A DNA stretch of 37,637 nucleotides, from the NCBI GenBank assembly GCA_001310555.1, contig BAXO01000058.1, forward strand, positions 1-37,637, written 5' to 3'. The position numbers were made by a program, and so were the translations under genes. Origin of the DNA: Bacillus sp. JCM 19058. GTDB taxonomy: Bacteria; Bacillota; Bacilli; Bacillales_H; Bacillaceae_D. Positions 26,789 through 36,375 of the stretch are shown here, piece after piece (the first letter of the stretch is position 1; each line of letters opens with the position of its first letter). The notes below the pieces were generated by a model. The model saw only the letters and a program-made list of their open reading frames with translations. It had not been told where the DNA came from and did not search any database.

Positions 26789-29414
26789 ATGCATCCTTAC
26801 GTATTGTTTTTCGAGCAAATTGAGCGTTCCAGCCTTTCGGTTGTAGGGGGCAAGGGAGCGAATTTGGGCGAGTTAAGTAAAGCTGGTTTTCCGGTACCGG
26901 CTGGGTTTTGTGTGACAACACAAGCTTATCAGGATTTGCTGGCAACGAGTTCGGAAATCGATACAATGCTGGAATCGCTATATGCGCTCGATTCGTCCGA
27001 GCTGCTAAACATTCGGAAGCAAGGAGCAAGCATTCGAACCCATATTGAGCAACTAGAGATTCCTAAAACGATCGCAAATGCTATTGTCCATGCATGGAAG
27101 TCTATTGGATTCAGTGACGCTTACGCAATTCGTTCCAGTGCGACAGCCGAGGATCTGCCAACTGCATCGTTTGCAGGTCAGCAGGATACGTATTTAAATA
27201 TAAAAGGTAAAAATGAATTGCTCGAGCATATTCGCAAGTGCTGGGCGTCCTTGTTCACAGAGCGGGCGATTGCTTATCGAATTAAAAATGGATTTGATCA
27301 TCGTCACGTCCATCTATCTGTTGTTATTCAAAAAATGGTGCAGCCAGAAATGTCAGGAATCTTGTTTACAGCCGATCCGATAAGCGGCAATCGGACTGTC
27401 GTATCGATCGATGCAAGCTTTGGCTTAGGGGAGGCGATTGTTTTCGGAATGGTATCCGCTGATTTGTACAAGGTGAAAGCAGAGCAAATCATTGAAAAAA
27501 AGATCGCCTCAAAGCAAAAGGCGATTTACTCCTTGACGGAGGGCGGGACGGTCATTAAAAATCTGTCACCCGAGCAGCGGGAGGGGCCAGCGTTGGCAGA
27601 TAAGCAGATCATCGAATTGGCGAGGCTGGGAAAGCGAATCGAACAGCACTTTGGTTCCCCGCAAGATATTGAGTTCTGCATCGAAAACGGAAAGGTATTC
27701 ATTGTCCAGAGCCGTCCCATTACCTCTCTTTATCCCCTTCCTGAAATGCTCAAGAACCGCTTAAAGTCCTGTTTTCATTTGGTCATTTTCAAATGATGAC
27801 AGATGCGATGAAACCGCTGGGTATTTCTGTGTTAAAGAACGTTGTACCGGTATCGACTCAATATTTCTGGAACGCGGGAGGACGTTTATATGTCGATTTG
27901 TCGGAGTTGTTACGCCACAAGATTGGACGTAAAATCTTTCCCTTGCTCTTGAACAATATTGACGAAGCGGCCAGTCGTGCGATTCGTGAAATTAGTAAAC
28001 GGTCTGATTTTTTAGCGGTACGTGGGAAGGGTGGAGCGCTAAAGGTAATACGGGCCGTCATGCCCGTTGTTAATGAAGTGAGAAAAAAACCTTTTTACAC
28101 GAAATCCGCTATTTGCAAAAGGTAAGGTAGACGCCTTTATTCAAAGAAAGCGAGAAGAAGTTCGGGCTGAATTGCAAAGCTTAAGCGGGGTCGAGCGTTT
28201 GGAAGCGGTTCAATACCAACTGGACCAATACTTTAAATATGTGATACCAAATATTTTCCATTATGTTATCGCATTTATGATTTCAAACATGGCATTAAGA
28301 AATATTCTTATTCGGTGGACGGGTGGTGAGCATGATCTGTACGAGTTAAATAAATCATTGCCGGGGAACGTGACGAGTGAAATGGGCTTAGAGCTTGGAG
28401 ATTTGGCTGATATAGCTCGTGGATTTCCCGAGGTCGAAAACTATTTAAAGGTTGCCACTGACGAGACCTTTTATAAAGGATTGATTGCTGTGCAAGGAGG
28501 CGAGCAATTTAAAAATGCGTTTGTCGATTTTATCGACAAATACGGCTCGAGATGCCCCGGAGAAATTGATTTGACTAGACTGCGCTGGCGCGAGGCACCG
28601 ACTCAGCTAATAGCAGCCATACTCGGGCATATACGCAGTGTGGAAACGGGAGAGCATCGACAAAGATTCATTCGGGGAGAGCAGGATGCGACGGAAGCTG
28701 AACAGAGGGTGCTACGTCATGTAAAAAGAAGCTGGTTGAAGTCCAAGCTGGTCAAACGTCTCATTAAAGTGTATCGCAATTTAGGAGGGCTGCGGGAGCA
28801 CCACAAATTTTTGTTAACTTTATTATTGGATGAATGTAAACGAGCAATCTATGCAGAAGCAGAAGAGCTTGTGAAGAGAAGGGTTTTGCTACGGGTAGAA
28901 GATGCAAATTACTTTTCTATAGACGAATTAATTCTGCTCTCAAAAGGACAATTAAAAGTCGAAGCCGAGCAACTAATCGCTGAGCGGAAAAAAAGATTAC
29001 GAGTGGCAGCAAACCTTGAAGCCACCGAGAGTCATGACAAGCGAAGGCGAAATTGTTACGGTTTCCAGAAAGGGAGATTTTCCAAAAGGAGCTCTTGTCG
29101 GCAGTCCAGTGTCGGCAGGGATTGCAGAAGGAAAAGCCCGCGTGATCGTCAAACCAGAAGAAGCGTCTCTGAACGAAGGCGAAATTCTCGTTGCACCGGG
29201 AACGGATCCCGGTTGGACCCCATTATTTCAGTCGGCAAAAGCGCTAGTTACGGAAGTTGGAGGCTTGATGACTCACGGATCTGTAGTGGCTAGGGAGTAT
29301 GGGATTCCGGCGACTGTCGGAGTTGAAAATGCTACTAAGATTATAAAGAACGGACAACGAATTCGTGTCAATGGGGAGCATGGGTTCGTCGAGATTTTAT
29401 CGGATGACGAATAA
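26789..29414 (+). CDS. rph: Rph-type rifampin phosphotransferase (PEP-synthase family, frameshifted)
   Basis: A three-domain phosphotransferase that uses ATP to phosphorylate rifamycins in characterised Bacillus/Listeria members. The ATP-binding domain (about 1-315) has VVGGKGANLGELSKAGFPVPAGFCVTT, AYAIRSSATAEDLPTASFAGQQDTYLN and MVQPEMSGILFTADPISGNRTVVSIDASFGLGEA. A substrate domain follows, with MMTDAMKPLG. The C-terminal swivelling domain has the phospho-carrier His in GGLMTHGSVVAREYGIPATVGVENAT. The THG motif fits Rph rather than the GGRTCHAAI motif of PEP synthase. Breaks: missing G near 27754, A7 at 28083-28089, A7 at 28988-28994 and possibly one more. Corrected it is about 870 residues, normal. 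Whether rifampin is the natural substrate cannot be told. Confidence 0.85.
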
Positions 29415-29631
29415 GGTGGGTTGTATTACAGGATCGCCTAGATAGATTTCCGTTTTTTCGCGCGTGATCGCCTTGTTAAACCTTAATCGAAAGGGGAGTG
29501 CGCGCTTAAGCGAATCAGTCTTACCAACCGTAATCGTGAAGGTCCTCGCCAGGATAGGCTTTGATGAATGTCAAGCGTTTCATGTTAAAATGAACTTAAT
29601 TATGGTGAGACTTCACTACAGGAGGAAGACG

Positions 29632-30595
29632 ATGGCGAAATGGGATAATATGCTGGCTATTCTTTGGCAGCTCAAGTCTAAGAAGCAGGTGACCGCTATA
29701 CAATTGGCTGATTCTCTCGAAATTAGTGTCCGTACCGTGTATCGTTATATCGATGCACTTTGTGCTAGTGGAGTGCCAATTATCGCTGAACCCGGTCATC
29801 ATGGCGGTTACTATTTACCTGAGGCCTTCAGCGGAACGCCTCTGTTCTTTGAAAACACTGAGCTTAAAGCGTTGACACATGCGACACTGTTTGCTGAGAG
29901 TGCAGGGTATCCGTTTGGTCATAAGCTGAAACGAGCACTTGAAAAAAATTGAGCTTCAGTTAAATGATGAGCAAAGAAAATATTTACAGCGGCATAAGCA
30001 AGGATTTGCTGTCATTGGCTCGTCAAAGGGACACCCTGAAGAAGAAGTACTTCAGAATTTGGAGCAAGCGGCTGCCGATTGTCGGGCGATTAAGCTTGAG
30101 TACATAAAAACTGGGGGGGAGGACCCGGAAGTAAGGAAGCTCGATCCGTATGGATTGGCGTATCGCTTTGGTAAATGGTACATCGTCGGTTTTTGCCACT
30201 TCAGGCAGGACCTGCGAACATTCCGAGTCGATCGGATTCAAGGTTTTTCCACCACTGACGAACAATTCAAAAGGCCAACTGACTTTTCAATTGAAGATTA
30301 CATTAGAACCCAGCTTCACGATTACTATTCGCCACAGTCTCCAGTGGACGTTCGGATTATGGCCAATCAAAAGTGTCTAAGTGAGCTTGTCGAAAATTGG
30401 TATATCAACCTTTACCTAAAGCAGCAAAGTGAGTCAGAGATCGTTATTTCAATAAACGAAAAAGAAATGCTCACATATTTGCCTGGTTTGCTTTTACCGT
30501 ACGGAGATCGCATTCAAGCGCTCGAACCGTCAGCGTTGCGGCAGAAAATGGTTGAAAAAGTTCAGGAACTCTCAGCGCATTATTTACCTAGATGA
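29632..30595 (+). CDS. HTH-WYL (YafY-type) transcriptional regulator (frameshifted)
   Basis: A helix-turn-helix regulator with a WYL domain. The ATG follows GGAGGAAGA. Residues 1-60 form an HTH_11 domain (LAILWQLKSKKQVTAIQLADSLEISVRTVYRYIDALCASGVPI), then GHHGGYYLPE. The WYL domain has IKLEYI, DPYGLAYRFGKWYIVGFC and RTFRVDRI. A7 at 29942-29948 (6 expected) breaks it after LKRALEK. Corrected it is about 320 residues. WYL regulators sense nucleic-acid or metabolite signals; it follows rph by about 220 bp and could control it, though it has its own promoter region. Confidence 0.88.
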
Positions 30596-30605
30596 ATGGG
30601 TGGTA

Positions 30606-30639
30606 AACCTAAACTAGAGAGAATCGCACCGTTTAGGTT
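30606..30639. other. inverted repeat after the WYL gene
   Basis: Arms AACCTAAAC (30606-30614) and GTTTAGGTT (30631-30639), 16-base loop, starting 10 bases after the WYL stop. There is no T tract, so it may be an operator or transcript-stabilising hairpin. Confidence 0.4.
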
Positions 30640-30716
30640 AGGATAAACGAATGGGAACTAAAGCGATAGGACTGAAAAAACATGCCAGAAGGTAGCATTA
30701 CCGGATAAAAATTAGC

Positions 30717-30750
30717 TTCCCTGACAGAAGATGTCAGGGAACTTGTTTTA
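30717..30750 (+). terminator. terminator upstream of the DinB genes
   Basis: Perfect 10-bp arms TTCCCTGACA and TGTCAGGGAA with a 5-base loop followed by CTTGTTTTA. It closes the WYL transcript. Confidence 0.78.
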
Positions 30751-30787
30751 TACTAAGTGTAGCTTTAAAAAAAGAGGAGGTTTTTTG

Positions 30788-31260
30788 ATGGGAATGGCTA
30801 AGAAAATGATGGATGAGTGGCTGCAGCACCGTGTTGTATTAGAGAAAATAATACAATTGATTCCAGATAAGGATATCGATTTCAGCCCTTGGATGGTGCA
30901 ATGTCTATCAGCGAGCTCGCTCAGCATATGGCGGGATCAGCAGAGATGTTTGCTTCGATCGCCAAGTTTGGAGAAGGAGAAATCCGTAAACCGGATGTGG
31001 TTGAGTGCAAAACGGCTAAAGAGTTGCTGCAAGTCGTACAAGATAGCACGGAACGAACGAAGGGTCTATTTACGTCGATTACCGATGAGGAGCTAGAGCT
31101 TCACTACGATTCGCCAATCCCGAATTTTCGTGGTCCGCGAAAAAAGCTTCTGTCTCTTGTGGCTGTGCACGAAACTCATCACAAAGGACAGCTGTTTGTG
31201 TAGGCCCGTCTTATCGGAATAAAAGAGCTCCCGTTTTTTTATTTAAATCAAAAGGAATGA
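30788..31260 (+). CDS. DinB/YfiT-like family protein with frameshift and in-frame amber codon
   Basis: A DinB-type four-helix-bundle protein, a family with metal-binding histidines. The ATG lies after AGAGGAGG. It reads MAKKMMDEWLQHRVVLEKIIQLI, then after GG 30891-30892 (GGG expected) DGAMSISELAQHMAGSAEMF, and ends with SLVAVHETHHKGQLFV. H in AQHMAG and the HETHH pair form the predicted metal site. A TAG at 31201-31203 stands where the family has Tyr (VYARL); reading through gives ARLIGIKELPFFYLNQKE and a TGA at 31258. With one G added, 30788-31260 is exactly 158 codons, supporting a single lesion. Function is unknown, possibly thiol transfer. Confidence 0.75.
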
Positions 31261-31269
31261 GGTCGTCAA

Positions 31270-31764
31270 ATGAGTGAGAACAGTTTAAAATTGTATCGTT
31301 ACCATGTATGGGCAAATAAAAGAATCTTTGATCATTTAAAAGGTTTACCAGAGTCGGTGCTTACAAAGGAAATTGAAAGCGTGTTCCCGACGGTTTCTAA
31401 GGTGATTGAGCACATGTACAGGGTTGATGTGAACTGGTTAAACGTAATGAAAGGGAAAAGCTATGAAGAGATAAAAACGATAGCAGACGAAAGAGTGAAG
31501 GAGATTGAGCATAAATCAGTTGCTGATTATGAAGAGAGCTTTTTACAGCTTTCGAACGAATATGAAGCTTTTTTTGAAACGCAAACTGATTTAGAAAAAA
31601 CGATTGTAACAGAACATCCTTCATTTGGGACGTTTAATTACAAATTAGCTGATCTCGTTTTGCATGTGGTGAACCATGGCACTTATCATCGCGGTAATAT
31701 AACGGCAATGCTTTGGCAATTGGGACAAAAAGGCATCCCGACAGATTATGCGTTTTATATTTAG
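31270..31764 (+). CDS. DinB-family protein
   Basis: An intact 164-residue DinB-superfamily protein. It begins LKLYRYHVWANKRIFDHLKG and carries the metal-binding histidine pattern IEHMYRVDVNW (about residue 48) and HVVNHGTYHRGNITAMLWQLG (about 130-150), closing LGQKGIPTDYAFYI. It starts 10 bases after the first DinB gene's TGA, preceded by AAAAGGAATGAGG. Not closely related to the first copy, so not a recent duplicate. Family members include bacillithiol S-transferases and damage-inducible proteins, but neither is established here. Confidence 0.88.
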   Translation: MSENSLKLYRYHVWANKRIFDHLKGLPESVLTKEIESVFPTVSKVIEHMYRVDVNWLNVMKGKSYEEIKTIADERVKEIEHKSVADYEESFLQLSNEYEAFFETQTDLEKTIVTEHPSFGTFNYKLADLVLHVVNHGTYHRGNITAMLWQLGQKGIPTDYAFYI

Positions 31765-31784
31765 AAGATATACGTATGAAAACA

Positions 31785-31815
31785 GAGAGAATTAGATCCC
31801 TCGTCCGATTCTCTC
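31785..31815. terminator. bidirectional hairpin between DinB2 and the aldo/keto reductase
   Basis: Arms GAGAGAAT and ATTCTCTC between convergent genes. On the minus strand it is followed by TGTTTT, so it is more convincing as a terminator for the reductase. Confidence 0.5.
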
Positions 31816-31883
31816 CGTTCCATTCGTTAAGAGGCTGGATTCTTACTGTTAAACAATTTAACCGATGCGGCGAATAGCAACCA

Positions 31884-32711
31884 TTAAAACAGCAGTTGAT
31901 CCGGGTGCGAACCTTTCCGTACATTTGTATTCATCTCGTCTATCGTTTGCATGTCTGCCGACGTCAGTTCAAAATCAAAAATATTAAAATTTGAGCGGAT
32001 TCGCTCCGGTGTCGAAGATTTAGGAATCGTAATTAACCCGTGCTGGAGATCCCAACGTAAAATAACCTGAGCAATCGTTTTTCCATAGTTATGAGCGATC
32101 CCTTCAAGAATCGGATCATGTAGTAAGTCGCCTTGCGCGAGCGGGCTCCAGGCTTCAACAAGAATGTTCCGTTCTTGACAATACTGCCGAAGCTCTTTCT
32201 GATTCAGCAAAGGATGGAGCTCAATCTGATTGACCATCGGAATAATGGTGCTCTCTGCTTTTAGCGTTTCCAAATGGTGGATTTCAAAGTTACAAACACC
32301 GATCGCACGAACACGCCCGTCTTCGTATAGCTTTTCAAATGCTTTCCAAGTTTCAATGTACCGATCCTTTCCTGGCCAGTGAATCAGATATAAGTCAAGG
32401 TAATCCGTATCGAGAAGTTCTAGACTTCCCTCGAATGCATCCAAGGTTGATTGATAGCCTTGATCCTGATTCTTAAGCTTTGTCGTTAAGAAAATCTCTT
32501 CGCGTTTCAGTCCACTCTGCTTAAGGGCTTGACCAACACCTTCTTCATTACGATACGCTTTTGCTGTGTCAATACTGCGGTAGCCTGTAGCAAGGGCGTC
32601 TTTAACAGAGTTGATAACTTCATCACCGTTTTCCATTTTCCAGACACCAAACCCGAGCTGAGGCATTGAGATTCCGTTATGCAAAGTTACGTTCGGATTA
32701 ATGTTTGTCAT
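31884..32711 (-). CDS. aldo/keto reductase (YvgN-like)
   Basis: An intact 275-residue NADPH-dependent aldo/keto reductase. Catalytic tetrad D48, Y53 (SIDTAKAYRNEEGVG), K78 (LTTKLKN) and H111 (YLIHWPG) are all present. The cofactor region IPKSSTPERIRSNFNIFDFEL is near residue 225. It resembles B. subtilis YvgN/YtbE-type glyoxal/methylglyoxal reductases. The start follows AAAGGAGGAAGG. A minus-strand promoter with -35 TTGACT (32800-32795) and -10 TACAAA (32778-32773), spacer 16, is plausible. It is monocistronic, ending near the hairpin at 31785-31815. Confidence 0.92.
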   Translation of the reverse strand: MTNINPNVTLHNGISMPQLGFGVWKMENGDEVINSVKDALATGYRSIDTAKAYRNEEGVGQALKQSGLKREEIFLTTKLKNQDQGYQSTLDAFEGSLELLDTDYLDLYLIHWPGKDRYIETWKAFEKLYEDGRVRAIGVCNFEIHHLETLKAESTIIPMVNQIELHPLLNQKELRQYCQERNILVEAWSPLAQGDLLHDPILEGIAHNYGKTIAQVILRWDLQHGLITIPKSSTPERIRSNFNIFDFELTSADMQTIDEMNTNVRKGSHPDQLLF

Positions 32712-32772
32712 GAACCTTCCTCCTTTGGATAAGTGCAGATTAGCTAGGAAAAGGTACTAGCCTACTTTATAT

Positions 32773-32800
32773 TTTGTAACCCTTTTCATCTTGAAGTCAA
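32773..32800 (-). promoter_or_regulatory. promoter of the aldo/keto reductase
   Basis: Minus strand -35 TTGACT (32800-32795) and -10 TACAAA (32778-32773), 16-bp spacer, about 60 bp before the start. Confidence 0.45.
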
Positions 32801-32993
32801 TACATAACTCTCAAATTCGTAATGCTGTACAGCTTCTTTCTTGTTTGATTTCCTCATTTCGTGACGAATAGCAAGCAAATTTCGTTTAATTGAGGAAACA
32901 AACTACATTCTCTAGTAAGGTTGAGCGGATCGAAGAGCTAGAATAGGAGCTTCCTTATTTTCCGATCATCAGCAAGCTGATATGAGTTCTACT
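32801..32993. other. gene-free spacer upstream of the MGMT-like gene
   Basis: The divergent aldo/keto-reductase/MGMT spacer. It includes the perfect 10-bp palindrome GCTGTACAGC (32824-32833), which may be a regulatory site. No other element recognised. Confidence 0.35.
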
Positions 32994-33022
32994 TTGTCAT
33001 TTCGATAAATCGATATTATACT
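32994..33022 (+). promoter_or_regulatory. promoter of the MGMT-like gene with internal palindrome
   Basis: -35 TTGTCA (32994-32999), 17-bp spacer, -10 TATACT (33017-33022). The spacer holds the perfect palindrome TCGATAAATCGA (33002-33013), a likely operator. Confidence 0.65.
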
Positions 33023-33080
33023 ACAAGCAGTGCCGATTAACTACTGGTAGCTTCAATCGCAGAGGGGAGGAGAAGTAATC

Positions 33081-33399
33081 ATGAACGGGTTTTTCCAGCA
33101 GGTTTACGATCTTGTGGCACAAATTCCACCCGGACGAGTAGCTACTTACGGACAAATTGCGCGAATGCTTGAACAGCCGCATAACGCGAGAGTCGTCGGC
33201 TGGGCGATGCGCCAAGCTCCTGCAGAGAGGCAGTTGCCTTGTCATCGCGTCGTGAAAAAAATCGGGAGAAGTCGCCCCTGATGATGTGTTTGGTGGAAAG
33301 GGGAAGCAGCGAGAAAGACTTGAAAAAGAGGGAATTCGTTTTGATGAAAAGGGAAGAATTGATTTAAGCATCTACCTATGCTGCGGTGAAGACTCATAA
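33081..33399 (+). CDS. small MGMT-family (alkyltransferase DNA-binding domain) protein (frameshifted)
   Basis: About 105 residues after correction: only the DNA-binding/catalytic domain of O6-alkylguanine-DNA alkyltransferases. It reads MNGFFQQVYDLVAQIPPGRVATYGQIARML, then VVGWAMRQAPAERQLPCHRVV, keeping the PCHRV catalytic cysteine that alkyltransferase-like (ATL) proteins replace by tryptophan. A7 at 33255-33261 (6 expected) breaks it after VVKK; corrected it continues SGEVAPDDVFGGKGKQRERLEKEGIRFDEKGRIDL. The start follows AGGGGAGGAG. The cysteine suggests an active or atypical small methyltransferase, but the short length is like ATL proteins; activity is uncertain. Confidence 0.8.
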
Positions 33400-33435
33400 T
33401 AAGCTGAACATTTCACAGAAAAGGCAAACACATAC

Positions 33436-33472
33436 AAACCAGGCTAATGTGAATTGGCCTGGTTTACTATTT
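33436..33472 (+). terminator. terminator of the MGMT-like gene
   Basis: Arms AAACCAGGC and GCCTGGTTT with a 12-base loop, followed by ACTATTTG; 37 bases after the stop. The T tract is weak. Confidence 0.6.
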
Positions 33473-33920
33473 GCTCCTCGCCGGTGCTTGGTTAGCTTAT
33501 TCAATTTTATTATGTTAACTATCTATGATAGACTTAACTTGTGCCAATTTTTTTGGACGCTTACGCTGTCATGAGCGATGCGAGTCATTTTGCTGATGCT
33601 TTTTGAACAAGCAGCGGCTCCTGTCAGTTTCCCCGCATGTTGCTTCGGGTTTCACCTGTTTCTACAGCTTTACTAATTTGAACCAAATGATTTTAAGGTT
33701 CAAATCCGTATCACTGGCCTGGGACCGGGACTTGCCAATTTTGGGAGATATTAGCTCCTCAAATGCTTGCTGGAGTCCAAGCAGAGGGAAGAATTTGTCA
33801 ATCAGGCAGAGAAGATTCCCCAAATAATTTCCCAATGAGGTTATTTAGACACGCTTTGTCATAGTGGTACAAGTACATAAGGTGGCTGAGGGTCGTCACA
33901 TTTTAAGAGAAAGGATGATT
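33473..33920. other. gene-free stretch of about 450 bp before the osmoprotectant operon
   Basis: No protein family recognised in any frame. It carries an inverted repeat ATTTGAACC/GGTTCAAAT near 33675-33705. It should hold the operon promoter, but I could not assign one. A decayed gene is possible. Confidence 0.35.
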
Positions 33921-33926
33921 TTGTTT

Positions 33927-34580
33927 ATGGCAGATTGGCTTCAGTTTTTGAGGATAAATTTGAATAATATTCTTAACCTTACCCTCGAACACATTGTCCT
34001 TGTTGGGCTCGCGCTTATCATAGCGATTATTATTGGCGTGACCTTAGGGATTTATTTAACGACGAATGATGAACTGGCTGAAATCGTTCTTCAAGCGGCA
34101 TCCGTCATGATGACCGTCCCAAGTATTGCTTTATTTGGGATTATGATTCCGGTTTTTTCCTTGATTAATCAAGGAATTGGCTTTGTGCCAGCTGTGGTAG
34201 CCTTAATCCTTTATTCCCAACTGCCGATTATTCGCAATACATATACGGCGATCAAAAATGTTAGTCCTGAAGTGAAGGACGCAGCGAAAGGGATCGGAAT
34301 GAAAACGAGTCAGCAGCTATTTCGGGTCGAGATTCCGAATGCGCTTCCGGTCATTATGGCCGGCATTCGAACCGCAGTTGTGCTTAATATAGGTATTGGC
34401 GTGATCGCTGCATTTATCGGTGCAGGGGGGTTAGGTTCTTTAATCGTCCAGGGCATTAACCGGGGAGATCACTATTCCATTATAACGGGAGCAGTAGCCG
34501 TCTCTTTGTTAGCTATCGTGGCTGATAGTATGTTAATGCTCATTCAGAAAAAGCTAACACCGAGAGGGCTCGAATCATGA
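33927..34580 (+). CDS. osmoprotectant ABC transporter permease 1 (OpuCB/YehW-like)
   Basis: An intact 217-residue permease of the glycine betaine/choline/carnitine family. The ATG at 33927 follows AGAAAGGATG; an ATG at 33915 has worse spacing. Hydrophobic segments near residues 18-42, 54-75, 80-102 and 140-200. The EAA loop reads VSPEVKDAAKGIGMKTSQQLFRVEIPNALPVIMAGIRTAVV, and GAGGLGSLIVQGI is the family hallmark. First gene of permease-ATPase-permease-binding protein; the next gene follows 28 bases later. Confidence 0.9.
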   Translation: MADWLQFLRINLNNILNLTLEHIVLVGLALIIAIIIGVTLGIYLTTNDELAEIVLQAASVMMTVPSIALFGIMIPVFSLINQGIGFVPAVVALILYSQLPIIRNTYTAIKNVSPEVKDAAKGIGMKTSQQLFRVEIPNALPVIMAGIRTAVVLNIGIGVIAAFIGAGGLGSLIVQGINRGDHYSIITGAVAVSLLAIVADSMLMLIQKKLTPRGLES

Positions 34581-34608
34581 TAACTAACTATTTGAGGTGA
34601 GAAGGGGA

Positions 34609-35611
34609 ATGATCGAATTTAAGCAGGTGACAAAAAAATATAACAGTGAAGTAACGGCAGTCAAAGAGGTGAATTTTACAGTAAATCAAGGTGAAATTGT
34701 CATTTTGCTCGGGCCGTCCGGATGTGGAAAAACGACACTGCTACGGATGGTTAATCGTCTGGAATCTATGACTGAGGGTGAGATTCTAATCAATGGTCAA
34801 AGCATCAATGGGTTAAACGAAATCGAATTGCGCCGAAAGATAGGGTATGTAATTCAGAGTAACGGACTATTCCCGAACATGACGATAGAGGAAAACGTTG
34901 TTATCGTACCGGACTTACTTGGCTGGGGCAAAAGGGAAAAGCACGAACGGTATGTGGAGCTTATGAAGCTAATTGGTTTAGATCCGGATGAATATCGCAA
35001 ACGTTACCCAAACGAATTATCCGGCGGGCAGCAGCAGCGAATCGGTGTAGCGCGTGCACTCGCCGCTGATCCACCTGTCATGCTAATGGATGAGCCATTC
35101 GGTGCGCTCGATCCGTTAATTCGTGAAAAGATTCAGGACGAATTTCTGCAAATACAAAAAGAAGTGAAAAAAAACAATTTTGTTCGTTAGCCACGATATC
35201 GACGAAGCGATAAAGATGGCGGATAAAATTGTATTGATGAAAAGTGGAGAAATCATGCAATTTGGTTCCCCGTCAGAAATTCTAATTCACCCGAGCAATA
35301 GCTATGTTTCTTCCTTTATCGGAAAGGATCGGGCGATTAAACATTTAAGCCTTCATACTATTGCAGAGCTGAGAGCAGAAATTGGGTTGGTCGAAATTGA
35401 TGAAGCGATTGAAGATTCTAAGACGGTTCATTTGAATGCCGACTTGCGCAATACTCTGGCAATGCTTCTTAACCAAGAAGCCGATCAGGTCATTGTTGTA
35501 GACGAAGAGGGGAATGCACAAGGAGCAATAACGATCGATCTCGTTCAGAAATACTTGCACCTTGAAATGAAAGAACGGCCGAAAAGCAGCCAGAAGCAGG
35601 TGATTCGGTGA
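34609..35611 (+). CDS. osmoprotectant ABC transporter ATPase with CBS region (OpuCA-like, frameshifted)
   Basis: The ATPase subunit. The ATG at 34609 opens MIEFKQVTKKY; an upstream GTG at 34597 is less likely. Walker A LLGPSGCGKTTLLRM, Q-loop GYVIQSNGLFPNM, signature LSGGQQQRIGVARALA, Walker B VMLMDEPFGALDP, switch H in LFVSHDIDEAIKMADK. A8 at 35167-35174 (7 expected) breaks it between QKEVKK and TILFVSHD. The C-terminus (about residues 245-320) carries a CBS-like domain with VHLNADLRNTLAMLLNQEADQVIVVDEEGNAQGAIT, as in OpuCA/ProV, where CBS pairs can sense ionic strength. It overlaps the second permease by 4 bases. Confidence 0.9.
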
Positions 35612-36357
35612 CGAGAAAAAATACGATTTCCCGTATGGTGAGGTACGGATTGTACGGGCTTGTCGCCATCTTTTTTATCTGGACAGCAGCGAACGGCTAT
35701 TTTCATGTTATTTTTGAGAACCAGTCAACCTTTCTTCTTTTATTACGTGAGCACCTTTTGCTGGTGATTGTATCATCGTTCCTCGCTGTCATTGTCGCCT
35801 TACCATTGGCAGTTTTCGTAACGAGGCCTCGTTTTAAAAAATTCGAATGGGGTTTGTCGAACTTGGCTAATATCGCTCAAACTGTACCGAGTCTAGCTGT
35901 TCTTGCTTTAATGATCGGTATTTTAGGAATTGGATTTGTGCCGGCTGTTTTTGCTTTGTTTATTTACTCGGTTTTGCCGATCTTTCGTAATGCAGTCGCG
36001 GGCTTTAATTCGATCGATGACAGTCTGATTGACGCGGGGAAAGGAATGGGAATGAAGCCAAGCCAAATCTTTTGGCGGATTGAAGTACCGAATGCTGCCT
36101 ATGCGATCATTGCTGGGCTGCGGACCGCCATTGTTTTAAATGTCGGGACGGCTGCGCTTGCCTACTATATTGGCGGTGGCGGCTTAGGCGTATGGATTTT
36201 TACAGGCATCAATTTATTTGATCATGCCTTTTTGTTATCAGGTGCTATTCCGGTAACAGTGATGGCTATCATCATCGACTTTTTACTGGCGTGGCTTGGA
36301 AAAACGATTACACCAAAAGGGCTTCGTCAAACTACAGATACGACGAATCCAGCATAG
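35608..36357 (+). CDS. osmoprotectant ABC transporter permease 2 (OpuCD/YehY-like)
   Basis: An intact 249-residue permease. The GTG overlaps the ATPase TGA (GTGA). Hydrophobic segments near 14-32, 45-68, 85-110, 185-215. EAA loop DDSLIDAGKGMGMKPSQIFWRIEVPNAAYAIIAGLRTAIV, then YYIGGGGLGVWIFTGINLFD. It is a paralogue of permease 1, as in OpuCB/OpuCD pairs. Confidence 0.9.
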   Translation: MTRKNTISRMVRYGLYGLVAIFFIWTAANGYFHVIFENQSTFLLLLREHLLLVIVSSFLAVIVALPLAVFVTRPRFKKFEWGLSNLANIAQTVPSLAVLALMIGILGIGFVPAVFALFIYSVLPIFRNAVAGFNSIDDSLIDAGKGMGMKPSQIFWRIEVPNAAYAIIAGLRTAIVLNVGTAALAYYIGGGGLGVWIFTGINLFDHAFLLSGAIPVTVMAIIIDFLLAWLGKTITPKGLRQTTDTTNPA

Positions 36358-36375
36358 CGGAACGGAGGAATGCGA

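Noticed and set aside
26789..29414. Phosphoenolpyruvate synthase (ppsA) call
   Set aside because: The C-terminal carrier motif is GGLMTHG rather than GGRTCHAAI and the rest follows the Rph layout.
29464..29631. In-frame upstream extension of the WYL regulator
   Set aside because: The domain begins at 29632 behind a good ribosome binding site; the extension has no family similarity.
33690..33725. T-loop-like sequence GGTTCAAATCC suggesting a tRNA
   Set aside because: The flanking bases do not pair into a T stem, and no acceptor, D or anticodon arm can be formed nearby.
33603..33827. 74-codon plus-strand frame before the osmoprotectant operon
   Set aside because: No recognisable motif, no good ribosome binding site, and unusual composition; treated as non-coding.
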